Below are positions 1-10,314 of a DNA stretch of 30,732 nt, piece by piece (the stretch's first letter is position 1; every line of letters begins with the position of its first letter). The notes under the pieces were generated by a model, which saw only the letters and a list, made by a program, of their open reading frames with translations, was not told the origin of the DNA and ran no database searches. The DNA is from Opitutia bacterium (GTDB taxonomy: Bacteria; Verrucomicrobiota; Verrucomicrobiia; Opitutales; UBA953). Location: NCBI GenBank assembly GCA_947378845.1, contig CANCLQ010000016.1, positions 1 through 30,732 on the forward strand, in the 5' to 3' direction. The position numbers were made by a program, and so were the translations under genes.

Positions 1-39
1 TAACTCGTCACCTTCCCGTCACTTTCGCCCACACAAGAA

Positions 40-3000
40 ATGAATAATCCCGGACTTCCCGAGAAACAGGGTCTCTACGACCCTCAGTTTGAACACGACG
101 CCTGTGGCGTCGGCTTCGTCTGTCAGATGAAGGGCAAACGTTCTCACGATATTATTCAACAGGCCCTGACCATTCTGGTTAACCTCGATCACCGTGGCGC
201 ATGTGGTTGCGAAGTGAACACCGGCGACGGTGCTGGCATCTTGCTCCAACTCCCTCACGCCTTCCTCGCGAAGGTCGCTGGCGAAGCAGGTATTAAAGAA
301 TTACCTAAGCCCGGACATTACGGTGTGGGCATGTTGTACGTTTCACCCGACGCCAAAGTGCGCGCTGAAACCGAACGCACCCTCACCGAACTCGCAAAGT
401 CCCAAGGACTCACCGTGCTCGGCTGGCGCACCGTTCCGACGACGAATGCCTCACTCGGTCAAACCGCCATCAAGAGCGAACCATGCGTACGCCAAATGTT
501 TGTCGGTCGCCCAGCGAACCTCGCTACGGATCAAGACTTCGAGCGTAAACTATTTATCATCTCCAAACAGGCCCACAAAGAGCTGCGTATCTCCGGTAAA
601 GACGCCTTCTATTACGCCTGCTCGTTCTCCTGTCGTACAATTATTTATAAAGGCATGCTTATGCCTGAGCAGGTCGGCAAATATTTCCCTGACCTCAGCA
701 ACCCTGCGATGGACACAGCGCTCGCGCTCGTTCACTCGCGTTTCTCAACGAATACTTTCCCGAGCTGGGAACGTGCACACCCTTACCACTACATCGCGCA
801 CAACGGCGAAATCAATACACTCAAGGGCAACGTCAATTGGATGAAGGCTCGCGAGCCCCTATTGGAGAGCCCGCTCTTCGGTAAGGACATCGAAAAACTT
901 AAGCCGATCGTAAACACCAACGGTTCCGACTCCGCTCAATTTGATAACGTACTCGAACTGCTCGTCATGGGCGGTCGCTCACTTCCTCAAGCGATGATGA
1001 TGATGATTCCAGAACCCTGGAATGGTCACGAGTCGATGAGCGAACAGAAGAAGGCTTTTTACGAATACCAATCCTGCTTGATGGAACCATGGGATGGTCC
1101 CGCCTCCGTGGTCTTCACCGACGGAACAATGGTTGGCGCAACCCTCGATCGCAACGGTCTACGCCCTTCTCGCTTCTACGTTACCAAAGATGACCTCGTC
1201 ATCATGGCCTCGGAAGCAGGCGTTCTTCCCGTTCCTCCTGAAAACGTCGCAAGCAAAGGCCGCCTCCAACCAGGACGCATGTTCCTCGTGGACATGGAAA
1301 AGGGTCGCATTGTTGGCGACGAAGAAATCAAACAACAAATCGCTAACGAAAAGCCCTACCGTCAGTGGCTCGATGGCAACCTCATCAAACTCGACAAGAT
1401 TCCTAAGTCGAAAGAGGTCCCAACAACCGACCACGAAACAATCCTGCAACGACAATTAGCTTTTGGTTATACTTTCGAAGACCAACGCAAACTTCTCCTC
1501 CCGATGGCCAAGGACGGAGTCGAAGCAATGGGTTCGATGGGTACCGACATCCCACTCGCCGTACTTTCGAATAAGTCGAAATTACTCTACGATTATTTCA
1601 AACAACTCTTCGCTCAAGTTACCAATCCTCCTATCGATTGTATCCGCGAAGAAATCGTTACGTCATCCGTCACAACTATCGGGCCCGAGCGCAACCTCCT
1701 CGATCCTAAACCCGAGAGCTGCCACCTGATTGAATTATCGACACCCATTCTGACCAACGAAGAGTTGGCGAAATTGCGTGATGTCAGCCAAGGACAATTC
1801 CGCTCGGTAACCATCCCAACCCTCTTCAATCCGAAGAACGGTGCAAAAGGTTTAGAAGCGGCGATGAATGAAGTCTGTCGCCAAGCGAGCCTCCACATCG
1901 AGGCCGGCGCCAATATCATCATCCTCAGCGACCGTGGGGTCGATCGTTCGAACGCTGCAATTCCTCCCCTGCTCGCCGTCTCTGGCCTGCACCACTACCT
2001 CATCCGTGAAGGTAAACGCACCAAAGTAGGTCTCGTTCTCGAGTCAGGCGAACCACGCGAAGTCCACCACTTCTGTACCCTCATCGGTTATGGTTGTGCG
2101 GCTATCAATCCGTACCTCGCCTTCGAAACACTCGATGACATGATCAGCGAGAAGTTACTTGAAGGCGTTGATCACTACACCGCTTGTAAGAATTACGTAA
2201 AGGCCGCGACTAAGGGTATCGTTAAGGTCGCTTCTAAAATTGGTATCTCCACAATTCAAAGTTACCTCGGTGCTCAAATCTTTGAGTGCGTTGGTTTACA
2301 ACAAACTGTGGTTGATAAATACTTCACAGGAACAGCGACACGCATTGAAGGCGCTGATCTCGCTGCGATTGCCGATGAAACCATCAGCCGCCACGCTCTC
2401 GCCTTCCCTGAGCGCGTAGAACACGCCCAAACCCTCGAAGTGGGCGGCGATTACCAGTGGCGTAACGAAGGTGAAGGTCACCTCTTCAGCCCACAAGTCA
2501 TTCACTCGCTCCAGAAAGCGGTTCGTACAGGCAACTACGAGACATTCAAAACCTACTCGAAGTTGGTCAACGAACAGATGCAGCAAATCTTCACGCTCCG
2601 TGGCTTACTCCAACTTAAAACCGGTAAGTCTATTCCGATTGATGAAGTTGAGTCCGTTGATGAAATCCTGAAACGCTTCAAGACCGGCGCGATGAGCTAC
2701 GGTTCGATTTCTAAAGAAGCTCACGAAAGTCTCGCCATCGCGATGAACCGCATTGGAGGTAAATCCAATACGGGTGAAGGCGGCGAAGATCCTGAACGCT
2801 TCACTTGGACCAACGAACGCGGTGACTCAAAGAATTCCGCTATCAAGCAGGTGGCTTCGGGTCGTTTCGGTGTGACCAGCCTCTACCTCACTCAGGCTCG
2901 CGAACTGCAAATCAAGATGGCCCAAGGCGCAAAGCCTGGTGAAGGCGGTCAGCTTCCTGGTGGCAAAGTCTATCCATGGATTGCAAAGGTTCGTCACTCC

Positions 3001-4629
3001 ACTCCAGGAGTTGGACTCATCTCTCCTCCCCCTCACCACGATATCTACTCCATCGAAGATTTGTCGGAGTTGATTCATGACTTGAAGAACGCCAACCGGG
3101 CCGCACGCGTCAGCGTTAAGCTCGTCTCCGAAGTCGGCGTTGGAACCATCGCTGCAGGTGTGGCTAAAGCACACGCTGACGTTGTTCTGATTTCTGGCTT
3201 CGATGGTGGCACTGGTGCTTCACCTCAAACTTCAATCAAGCACGCAGGTCTTCCTTGGGAACTCGGCCTCGCCGAAACACACCAAACCCTGCTTCTCAAC
3301 AACCTGCGCTCACGCATCGTTGTTGAAACTGATGGCCAATTAAAGACCGGTCGCGATGTCATCATCGCTGCCTTGCTTGGTGCTGAAGAATTCGGTTTCG
3401 CCACCGCACCTCTGGTGTCACTCGGTTGCATTATGATGCGCGTCTGTCACCTCAACACCTGTCCAGTTGGCGTCGCCACCCAAGATCCTGAACTTCGTAA
3501 GAATTTCACAGGTGACCCTGAACACGCAGTTAACTTCATGCGCTTCATCGCCCAAGAAGTTCGCGAAATCATGGCGCAACTCGGCTTCCGCAAGCTCACC
3601 GACATGGTTGGTCGCACCGACATGCTCGAAGCACGTCACGCCGTCGAACACTGGAAGGCTAAAGGTATCGATCTGTCCAAACTTCTCTACTCACCTAAAG
3701 TGGGTCCTGAAGTCGGTCGCTTCTGCACTGAGACCCAAGATCACGGACTCGAGAAGTCACTCGATCTCACCGAGATTTTGGAAAAGTGCCGCCCCGCAAT
3801 CGATAGCGGAAAGAAAGTCACTCTCAACCTCGCCATCAAGAATACACACCGCGTGGTCGGTACGATTCTTGGTAACGAAATCACAAAGAAGCATTGGGAA
3901 GGTCTTCCCGAAGGCACCATTCAACTTAACTTCAAGGGTAGCGCTGGACAAAGCCTCGGAGCTTTCGTTCCTCCCGGTGTAACCATCACCCTCGAAGGCG
4001 ATGCCAACGACTACGTCGGCAAAGGCCTCTCGGGCGGTAAGATCATCATCAAGCCTGACGCAAAAGCGACCTTCGCAGCTGAAGACAATATCATCATCGG
4101 TAACGTTGCCCTCTACGGCGCAACGTCTGGCGAAGTCTTCATTCGCGGTGTCGCCGGCGAACGTTTTGGTGTTCGTAATTCTGGAGTCACCACCGTCGTC
4201 GAAGGCGTGGGTGATCACGGTTGCGAATACATGACTGGTGGACGCGTCGTCGTCCTCGGTGAAACAGGTCGCAACTTCGCCGCAGGTATGAGCGGAGGCG
4301 TTGCCTACATTCTCGATGAGAAGGCTGACTTCGCCAAACGCTGTAACGCGCAGATGGTTGGACTCGAAAAAGTCGAAGGTTCCGACCTCGAAGAATTAAA
4401 GTCGCTCATCGAGCGCCACGCTGAACTCACCGGTTCCAAGAAGGCCGCCAAGATCATCGCTGACTGGAAGAACTTCGCTTCGAAGTTCGTGAAAGTCATG
4501 CCGAAGGATTACAAGCGCGTCCTCCAAGCCATCGAACAAGCCAAAGCTAAGGGACTCAGCGGCGATGCTGCCCTTAACGAGGCCTTTGAAATCAACGCCC
4601 GCGACGTCGCTCGCGTGGGTGGAGGCTAA
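40..4629 (+). CDS. gltB: Glutamate synthase (NADPH) large subunit, GltB
   Basis: Large subunit of GOGAT, which moves the glutamine amide nitrogen onto 2-oxoglutarate to give two glutamates; cytosolic, works with GltD encoded next. The 1529-residue length is normal for the family. The start leaves a 21-residue propeptide before Cys22 (HDACGVGF), the expected Ntn-amidotransferase nucleophile once the propeptide is removed. Domains in order: class-II amidotransferase (about 22-430), central domain (about 470-760), FMN-binding synthase barrel (about 820-1200, with PGEGGQLPG near 966), and the C-terminal GXGXG beta-helix (about 1280-1480). The 3Fe-4S cluster cysteines are visible as C1130, C1136 and C1141 (CX5CX4C). 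No Shine-Dalgarno is seen in the 39 bases before the ATG, and the promoter lies outside the window. Identification is secure. Confidence 0.98.
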   Translation: MNNPGLPEKQGLYDPQFEHDACGVGFVCQMKGKRSHDIIQQALTILVNLDHRGACGCEVNTGDGAGILLQLPHAFLAKVAGEAGIKELPKPGHYGVGMLYVSPDAKVRAETERTLTELAKSQGLTVLGWRTVPTTNASLGQTAIKSEPCVRQMFVGRPANLATDQDFERKLFIISKQAHKELRISGKDAFYYACSFSCRTIIYKGMLMPEQVGKYFPDLSNPAMDTALALVHSRFSTNTFPSWERAHPYHYIAHNGEINTLKGNVNWMKAREPLLESPLFGKDIEKLKPIVNTNGSDSAQFDNVLELLVMGGRSLPQAMMMMIPEPWNGHESMSEQKKAFYEYQSCLMEPWDGPASVVFTDGTMVGATLDRNGLRPSRFYVTKDDLVIMASEAGVLPVPPENVASKGRLQPGRMFLVDMEKGRIVGDEEIKQQIANEKPYRQWLDGNLIKLDKIPKSKEVPTTDHETILQRQLAFGYTFEDQRKLLLPMAKDGVEAMGSMGTDIPLAVLSNKSKLLYDYFKQLFAQVTNPPIDCIREEIVTSSVTTIGPERNLLDPKPESCHLIELSTPILTNEELAKLRDVSQGQFRSVTIPTLFNPKNGAKGLEAAMNEVCRQASLHIEAGANIIILSDRGVDRSNAAIPPLLAVSGLHHYLIREGKRTKVGLVLESGEPREVHHFCTLIGYGCAAINPYLAFETLDDMISEKLLEGVDHYTACKNYVKAATKGIVKVASKIGISTIQSYLGAQIFECVGLQQTVVDKYFTGTATRIEGADLAAIADETISRHALAFPERVEHAQTLEVGGDYQWRNEGEGHLFSPQVIHSLQKAVRTGNYETFKTYSKLVNEQMQQIFTLRGLLQLKTGKSIPIDEVESVDEILKRFKTGAMSYGSISKEAHESLAIAMNRIGGKSNTGEGGEDPERFTWTNERGDSKNSAIKQVASGRFGVTSLYLTQARELQIKMAQGAKPGEGGQLPGGKVYPWIAKVRHSTPGVGLISPPPHHDIYSIEDLSELIHDLKNANRAARVSVKLVSEVGVGTIAAGVAKAHADVVLISGFDGGTGASPQTSIKHAGLPWELGLAETHQTLLLNNLRSRIVVETDGQLKTGRDVIIAALLGAEEFGFATAPLVSLGCIMMRVCHLNTCPVGVATQDPELRKNFTGDPEHAVNFMRFIAQEVREIMAQLGFRKLTDMVGRTDMLEARHAVEHWKAKGIDLSKLLYSPKVGPEVGRFCTETQDHGLEKSLDLTEILEKCRPAIDSGKKVTLNLAIKNTHRVVGTILGNEITKKHWEGLPEGTIQLNFKGSAGQSLGAFVPPGVTITLEGDANDYVGKGLSGGKIIIKPDAKATFAAEDNIIIGNVALYGATSGEVFIRGVAGERFGVRNSGVTTVVEGVGDHGCEYMTGGRVVVLGETGRNFAAGMSGGVAYILDEKADFAKRCNAQMVGLEKVEGSDLEELKSLIERHAELTGSKKAAKIIADWKNFASKFVKVMPKDYKRVLQAIEQAKAKGLSGDAALNEAFEINARDVARVGGG

Positions 4630-4666
4630 ACCGTCATTCCAATCTATAATATAACTATTTTATAAC

Positions 4667-6151
4667 ATGGGAAAACCAACTGGCTTCGTTGAATTTCAAC
4701 GCGAACTACCTCCAGACCGCGATGCCCTCACCCGCATTGGCGATTGGAAGGAAATTCACCACCATCACTCCGACGAAAAACTGCGCAAGCAAGGCGCCCG
4801 CTGCATGGATTGCGGCGTTCCCTTCTGCCATACTGGCAAACTTATCAGTGGCATGGCTAGCGGTTGCCCGATCAACAACCTCATCCCCGAGTGGAATGAT
4901 TTAGTTTATCGCGGTCTCTGGCGCGAAGCCCTTGATCGCCTCCATAAGACCAACAACTTCCCTGAGTTCACGGGCCGCGTCTGTCCTGCTCCTTGTGAAG
5001 GTGCCTGCGTTCTTGGTATCAATAACCCTCCCGTCACAATTAAGAATATCGAAGTTTCGATTATCGATAAAGGTTGGGACAATGGTTGGGTCGTTGCTCG
5101 TCCTCCCGTTAAACGCACCGGTAAAAAAGTTGCGGTCATCGGTTCTGGTCCTGCCGGACTCAGCGCTGCTGCTCAACTCAATCACGCCGGTCACAACGTC
5201 ACCGTCTTTGAACGTGCCGATCGCCCAGGCGGTCTCCTCATGTACGGTATTCCGAACATGAAGCTCGATAAGAAGGAAGTCGTACTACGACGTATTCGCC
5301 TCCTCGAAGACGAAGGCGTAATCTTTAAATGCAATGTGAACGTAGGCGTCGACATCACCGCTGAAAAACTCCGCAAGGATTTCGATTCGGTCGTCATTTG
5401 TACTGGCGCCACCAAACCTCGCGATCTGCCTATCCCTGGTCGCGAAGGTAAAGGTATTCATTTCGCAATGGATTTCCTCAGCGCCAACACCAAGGCCGTT
5501 CTTAACGATGGTCCAGGTGCTGACTTCATTACCGCGAAAGGTAAAGACGTTGTCATCATCGGCGGTGGCGACACCGGAACAGACTGCGTAGGCACTTCAC
5601 TTCGTCATGGTTGCAAATCCGTAGCGCAGGTTGAGATCATGCCTAAGCCCGCAGCGACTCGTCAAAAAGACAACCCATGGCCCGAATGGCCAAAGACCTT
5701 CAAGACCGACTACGGCCAAGAAGAAGCGGCGGCTAAATTCGGTTCCGACCCTCGCGTCTACGTCACCACTGCAACTAAGTTTGAGAACGATGCAGATGGT
5801 AACGTGAAAGCCGTTCACACCGTTCAAGTGGAATGGAAGAAAAACGAAAAAGGTCAGTTCGTCCCTCAAAACATTCCTGGCACTGAAAAAGTAATGCCTG
5901 CCCAACTCGTATTGCTCGCCATGGGCTTCCTCGGACCTGAGCAGCCATTCCTCGATGCCCTCGGCGTTGAGCGCGACGCTCGCACCAACATCAAAGCTGA
6001 ACACGAGAAATACACGACCAACCTCCCTGGCGTTTTCGCTTCGGGTGATTGCCGTCGCGGACAAAGCCTCGTTGTTTGGGCCTTCAATGAAGGTCGTGGT
6101 GCTGCTCGCGAGTGCGATCGTTACCTGATGGGTACGACCGAGCTGCCTTAA
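4667..6151 (+). CDS. gltD: Glutamate synthase (NADPH) small subunit, GltD
   Basis: FAD- and NADPH-binding small subunit that passes electrons through 4Fe-4S clusters to GltB. At 494 residues it has normal length. The N-terminal cysteines expected for the two clusters are present (C46, C49, C54, C67 and C106, C110, C114). The FAD dinucleotide fold GSGPAG is at 159-164 and the NADPH fold GGGDTG at 299-304. It follows gltB by 37 AT-rich bases, so the two are almost certainly cotranscribed, and a strong terminator stands just behind it. An oddity of no obvious meaning is the natural run of four histidines at 31-34. No Shine-Dalgarno sequence precedes the ATG. Confidence 0.97.
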   Translation: MGKPTGFVEFQRELPPDRDALTRIGDWKEIHHHHSDEKLRKQGARCMDCGVPFCHTGKLISGMASGCPINNLIPEWNDLVYRGLWREALDRLHKTNNFPEFTGRVCPAPCEGACVLGINNPPVTIKNIEVSIIDKGWDNGWVVARPPVKRTGKKVAVIGSGPAGLSAAAQLNHAGHNVTVFERADRPGGLLMYGIPNMKLDKKEVVLRRIRLLEDEGVIFKCNVNVGVDITAEKLRKDFDSVVICTGATKPRDLPIPGREGKGIHFAMDFLSANTKAVLNDGPGADFITAKGKDVVIIGGGDTGTDCVGTSLRHGCKSVAQVEIMPKPAATRQKDNPWPEWPKTFKTDYGQEEAAAKFGSDPRVYVTTATKFENDADGNVKAVHTVQVEWKKNEKGQFVPQNIPGTEKVMPAQLVLLAMGFLGPEQPFLDALGVERDARTNIKAEHEKYTTNLPGVFASGDCRRGQSLVVWAFNEGRGAARECDRYLMGTTELP

Positions 6152-6172
6152 TCGGTATCCATAGCTTAAACC

Positions 6173-6208
6173 AAAGCCCGTTCCGCAAGGTTCGGGCTTT
6201 GTTATTTT
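6173..6208 (+). terminator. Rho-independent terminator of gltBD
   Basis: An 8-bp stem, AAAGCCCG (6173-6180) with CGGGCTTT (6193-6200), carries an inner CC-GCAA-GG mini-stem with a GNRA tetraloop and is followed by a T-rich tract (gttatttt). It lies 21 bases after the gltD stop codon. Confidence 0.9.
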
Positions 6209-6275
6209 AGACCCATCACCCTGCCCACACATCATAGGATTGCACCCACGTAACGCCTAGGCTTAGTTCTTTATC

Positions 6276-7031
6276 GTGGCTAAACCTTCCCCCTCCTCAT
6301 TCAAGGAAATAGCACTCCAGACCGCCTGGGCGGCAGGTAACCTACTCCAACACAGTGCCTCCCGTACCGTGAATGCGGAAACCGACGACGACGTTAAGAT
6401 GCAGGCCGATGTGGACTCCGAAACATTGGTCCGCGAACAATTAAAATCTACCGGCCTGCCAATCATCGGCGAAGAACTTGGCGGTGATGCCAACCTCTTT
6501 GCCAGCGATCAACTCTACTGGGTCGTCGACCCCCTCGATGGCACTTATAATTATCTTAGGAATCAGCCCTGCACCTGCGTATCACTTGGCCTAATGCGCG
6601 GACCCGAGCCTGTTCTCGGCGTAATCTATAATTTCACCGCCCAAAAAACCTACCTCGGTATTCCTGGTGACGGTACTTATATCAACGGCAAAAAAATCAC
6701 TCCGGCTTGGGTAAACAAAATAGCAGATGCTTGTATTATGACGGGCTTCCCTGCCGCGGCCGATAAATCTGCACCGGCGATGGAAATTTTTATGCGGGAA
6801 GTTTCTCGTTATAAAAAAATCCGGATGATCGGTTCCGCCGCCCTCGCCCTCGCGTACGTGGGCGAAGGGGTTGCGGACACCTATTACGAATCGGGCACCA
6901 ACCTCTGGGATGTCGCCGCCGGCCTCGCAATTATCAAAGCCTCCGGTGGTCACTACCGACTCATCCCCACCGGTAAGAAGCCCTTGAACTACGATCTCTG
7001 GGCGTCCGCACGAGAAGAGTGGACACGCTAA
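6276..7031 (+). CDS. Inositol-monophosphatase-family phosphatase
   Basis: A 251-residue Mg-dependent phosphatase of the IMPase/SuhB superfamily. The metal-site motifs are present: GEE at 65-67, DPLDGT at 85-90 (D85 and D88 as metal ligands) and WDVAAG at 211-216. Substrate cannot be read from sequence. Family members hydrolyse inositol-1-phosphate, histidinol-phosphate (HisN type), fructose-1,6-bisphosphate or 3'-phosphoadenosine-5'-phosphate. The hisB in this window lacks a phosphatase domain, so a HisN role is a reasonable alternative. Translation starts with GTG, the first in-frame start giving the full domain. It sits alone behind the gltBD terminator and may be cotranscribed with the membrane-protein gene 62 bases downstream. 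Confidence 0.9.
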   Translation: MAKPSPSSFKEIALQTAWAAGNLLQHSASRTVNAETDDDVKMQADVDSETLVREQLKSTGLPIIGEELGGDANLFASDQLYWVVDPLDGTYNYLRNQPCTCVSLGLMRGPEPVLGVIYNFTAQKTYLGIPGDGTYINGKKITPAWVNKIADACIMTGFPAAADKSAPAMEIFMREVSRYKKIRMIGSAALALAYVGEGVADTYYESGTNLWDVAAGLAIIKASGGHYRLIPTGKKPLNYDLWASAREEWTR

Positions 7032-7093
7032 GCTGAACCTCGCCCTACTCCTTAATCGTAGACACTCATCGTATCCTAATTTAAGCATCACTC

Positions 7094-7564
7094 ATGAACC
7101 TACCCTCACTCCCTCCAATCACCTTCGAAGGTACAGTGAAACACTACGCTGAAGCCATCCTCGGCCAATCCTACGGCGGTGGCAGCGAGATCGGCTTCTG
7201 GTTAGCCCTCACCATGGTAATCATCTACGTGCCGGTGTTAGGTCGCCAAGCCGCCAAGCATTTCTTCGGAAAGGACGGCTCATTAGTTGGCATTGGTCTG
7301 GTTGGCCTCTTCTCCGTCGGCCTGACATTTGGCGCCATCTGTATGGCTGATACGAGCCTTTCGGCATTCGTTCCTAAGGCAGTTGAAACACTGGTTATTT
7401 CCCTGTGCACTGGAACGGTCGTCCTGCTGGTAACAAGTGCGACCACCCAAGTCCTCTCGATGAGCTTTGGCCCATCGCTAGGTCTTCAGTTAATCTTTTG
7501 GAATATCATCTTCTTGGCCCAACTCGCGACCAAGTTTCTGACTGATTTCTGGAAGCACGTCTAA
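7094..7564 (+). CDS. Hypothetical four-helix membrane protein
   Basis: I do not recognise this 156-residue protein. It shows four hydrophobic segments likely to cross the inner membrane, at about 33-50, 62-84, 97-119 and 125-148. A short amphipathic N-terminus precedes them and a short charged tail (FWKHV) follows; there is no signal peptide and no catalytic motif that I can see. It lies 62 bases after the phosphatase gene on the same strand. It converges on ppc with only two bases between the stop codons, so no separate terminator fits. Its reality is supported by the coherent membrane topology and by the snug fit between neighbours. Confidence 0.75.
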   Translation: MNLPSLPPITFEGTVKHYAEAILGQSYGGGSEIGFWLALTMVIIYVPVLGRQAAKHFFGKDGSLVGIGLVGLFSVGLTFGAICMADTSLSAFVPKAVETLVISLCTGTVVLLVTSATTQVLSMSFGPSLGLQLIFWNIIFLAQLATKFLTDFWKHV

Positions 7565-7566
7565 GA

Positions 7567-10314
7567 TCAACCTGTCGCCTGCAGACCAGCGGCAATCGCG
7601 TTCAAGGACAGTAGCATTTGCGGGAGCAATGCATCGGCTTCCTTGCGCTCGCCATCGGCGATGCGCTTGCGCCAGTCCTTCAACAATGCGACCTGTTGTT
7701 CGTGCAGCAAATCAATCGCCGATTCACGCAACATGATAACCTTGCGTAAGCGAGGACGACCTTCGGTAAGTTGATCATTCGAAAGCTCATTCAACATCTT
7801 ACGAGCTAAGGAGTGTTCAGCTAAAATCTTATCAAGGAATTGCTTCTTTAATTTCTTCTCACTCACGAGCGTACCATAAAGGCGCATCATGCTGCGGTTC
7901 GCCGCCATTACGCTGGTGGAAGCGTTCTTCAGCATGTAGCGCAGCGGTGCCCAAGTATCGTAGTGCGACTTAATTAATTCATAACCCTTAGGATCCTCCT
8001 CCTTAAGGCGAGCGAGAGCTGAGCCGACGCCGTACCAACCAGAAAGGTAAAAGCGGGCCTGACTCCACGAGAAGACCCATGGGATAGCACGTAAATCTTC
8101 TAATGAAGCGGCACCGGTGCGACGCGACGGGCGTGAACCAATTCGACTCGCTTCAATCACATCAATCGGAGTCACCTGACGGAAGAACTCAATAAAGCGC
8201 GGGGTGCGGATCAGCGACTGGTAAGCTTCACGAGAAAACTCAGCTAAACGATCCATTACTTTTCCAAGGGCTGCGCTTTCAGCCTTTTCAACATCATCCA
8301 ATAAAGTGTGCTGGGTGACACCGGCTGCTAATAATTCTAAATTATTAACCGCGGTAATGTGATTCGCGTACTTCTGTGTAATGCTTTCACCCTGCTCGGT
8401 CACACGCAACTCGCCGTTAATACTTCCACGCGGCAAGGCATCGATGAAACGGTGCGTCGGACCTGCACCACGCGAGATGGTGCCGCCGCGACCGTGGAAG
8501 AAAATAATTCGAACGCCATGCTTCTCGCCAACTTTAGTTAAATTTTGCTGTGCGCGATAGAGGTTCCAAAGCGAAGCCAAAATACCGCCATCCTTATTTG
8601 AATCGGAATAACCAATCATGACTTGCTGCGTGAGGCCGTCGGAAATTCCTGCATCACGACGCATCTCTAAAGTGCGACGTGTCACTGGGTGCGCTAAGAA
8701 ATCATCTAAGATCGCTGTGCTCTTTTCTAAGTCATCAATCGTCTCAAAGAGTGGAACAACTGGGAGCAAACAATAGGGGCTGTCCGACCCACCCGCAGTT
8801 AATCCTGCTTCGCGTGCAATTAAATATACGGTAAGCAAATCCGAAACCGAGCGAGTCATGCTGACAATCAACGAACCCAGACCTGCAGAACCATATTGGT
8901 TAATATGCTCAACTAAAGAACGGTGACAGGCTAATACCGCATCGGCTTCTGGGCCGATTGATTCTTGTGAACGAATGAATGGACGCGTGGAACGTAGTTC
9001 GGAATCCAAGAATCCTAAACGACGCGATTCATCCCAGTTCGGGTAATCGGTATCATCTAAGCCAGCAACCGCCATCAGCTGTGAAATCGCTTTGTCATGG
9101 AATGCGCTATTCTGCCGAATATCGAGCGTCGCCATGTGGAAACCAAAGGTCCGCAAGAAACGAATCAATGGGTCCAACTCATAACGCGCAATCTGACCTG
9201 CCCCAACTTCGATCAGAGTCTCACGTAAGAATAATAAATCAGCAACGACACCATCGGGAGTCTTATGCATACCTGGGGCACATTCGCCCACCGTTGCGGG
9301 CAGACGTAATCTAATAAGATTAATATACTGACGCCAGGTCTCACCGATATTTCGAGCCATCGCCTGCTCACCCGCCTCACCCAAAGCTGCCGCATGCTTT
9401 TCAACTGTTCTCACAAACACCGCAGGTGGTACTTGTAGGTGATCGCCTAATGATAAGCGCTGCCCCAAGACAAACAGACGCTCATTGACGATATGCAGGG
9501 CAGTTGAACGGAAAAGGTTAAGTGCTTTAGTCGTCACTTCAGCAGTCACTAAGGGGTGGCCATCGCGATCGCCACCCACCCAAGTACCCATCGTCACCAT
9601 CGGCATTGAATCCGGGTGAGCAATCTTGTCGGCGCTAAAACCCGCCTCTTCCCATGCCTGACGGAGACGCAGATCCATGCTCACAATCGCATCCGGGAAA
9701 ACATTGGAGAGGAAATAGTTTATATTACGCAACTCCGACTGCACTTCGGGCTTTTGCTGATAAAATTCACCTGTGCGCCACAAGCGCTCAAGGGCGACCT
9801 TGATTTCATCGCGGATGGCACGCTGCTCAGCCGCTGTCCACATGCTGTTTTCACGACGAACCAGCAATTTATAAATCTCGCGGTGAATTTCTAAAACAGT
9901 GGCACGCTTAGCTTCTGTAGGGTGAGCGGTTAAAACCGGCTGCACATGAATATGATTTAGACGCTTCGCGACTTGTTTGTCAGTCATGCCTGCATCACGC
10001 AAACGATTGAGTGCACGACCCCATGAACCAGGATCGGAAGCCAAACCATTTTTATCTTCACGTAAACGCTTCGACTGCGCCGAGGCATTTTCTTCCACCA
10101 TGTTTAATAACTGAAATGCAATCGAGTAAGCTTGCACACCGCGGTAAGAGAAAATTTGTACGCCACGTAATTTACGCTTACCCATCCATGGCAACGTGCC
10201 GGCTAAATCTTTGTGGTCGAGCTGTTCAAGGACTTCGACGAAGCACTCCATCATGAACGCTAAATCGCGATCCACTTTTTTTAGTCCACGTGCTAAGTCG
10301 GTGCTAATTGCCAT
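7567..10314 (-). CDS. ppc: Phosphoenolpyruvate carboxylase
   Basis: Carboxylates phosphoenolpyruvate with bicarbonate to oxaloacetate, the anaplerotic supply for the citrate synthase also encoded here. I chose the ATG at 10314, giving 915 residues. It places the catalytic histidine of TAHPTE at 131, close to His138 of E. coli. The longer frame from 10428 would add 38 unfamilial residues and overlap the divergent helicase gene. Other family motifs are GGDRDGHP (246-253), GYSDSNKDGG (568-577), the FHGRGG glycine loop (about 605) and RIGSRPSRR (about 725). The C-terminus ends ATG where the family usually has NTG. No Shine-Dalgarno is visible. Identification is secure; the start is likely. Confidence 0.96.
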   Translation of the reverse strand: MAISTDLARGLKKVDRDLAFMMECFVEVLEQLDHKDLAGTLPWMGKRKLRGVQIFSYRGVQAYSIAFQLLNMVEENASAQSKRLREDKNGLASDPGSWGRALNRLRDAGMTDKQVAKRLNHIHVQPVLTAHPTEAKRATVLEIHREIYKLLVRRENSMWTAAEQRAIRDEIKVALERLWRTGEFYQQKPEVQSELRNINYFLSNVFPDAIVSMDLRLRQAWEEAGFSADKIAHPDSMPMVTMGTWVGGDRDGHPLVTAEVTTKALNLFRSTALHIVNERLFVLGQRLSLGDHLQVPPAVFVRTVEKHAAALGEAGEQAMARNIGETWRQYINLIRLRLPATVGECAPGMHKTPDGVVADLLFLRETLIEVGAGQIARYELDPLIRFLRTFGFHMATLDIRQNSAFHDKAISQLMAVAGLDDTDYPNWDESRRLGFLDSELRSTRPFIRSQESIGPEADAVLACHRSLVEHINQYGSAGLGSLIVSMTRSVSDLLTVYLIAREAGLTAGGSDSPYCLLPVVPLFETIDDLEKSTAILDDFLAHPVTRRTLEMRRDAGISDGLTQQVMIGYSDSNKDGGILASLWNLYRAQQNLTKVGEKHGVRIIFFHGRGGTISRGAGPTHRFIDALPRGSINGELRVTEQGESITQKYANHITAVNNLELLAAGVTQHTLLDDVEKAESAALGKVMDRLAEFSREAYQSLIRTPRFIEFFRQVTPIDVIEASRIGSRPSRRTGAASLEDLRAIPWVFSWSQARFYLSGWYGVGSALARLKEEDPKGYELIKSHYDTWAPLRYMLKNASTSVMAANRSMMRLYGTLVSEKKLKKQFLDKILAEHSLARKMLNELSNDQLTEGRPRLRKVIMLRESAIDLLHEQQVALLKDWRKRIADGERKEADALLPQMLLSLNAIAAGLQATG

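Noticed and set aside
5597..6235. 212-residue open frame antisense to gltD
   Set aside because: It is a shadow of the gltD coding frame with no domain and no regulatory context.
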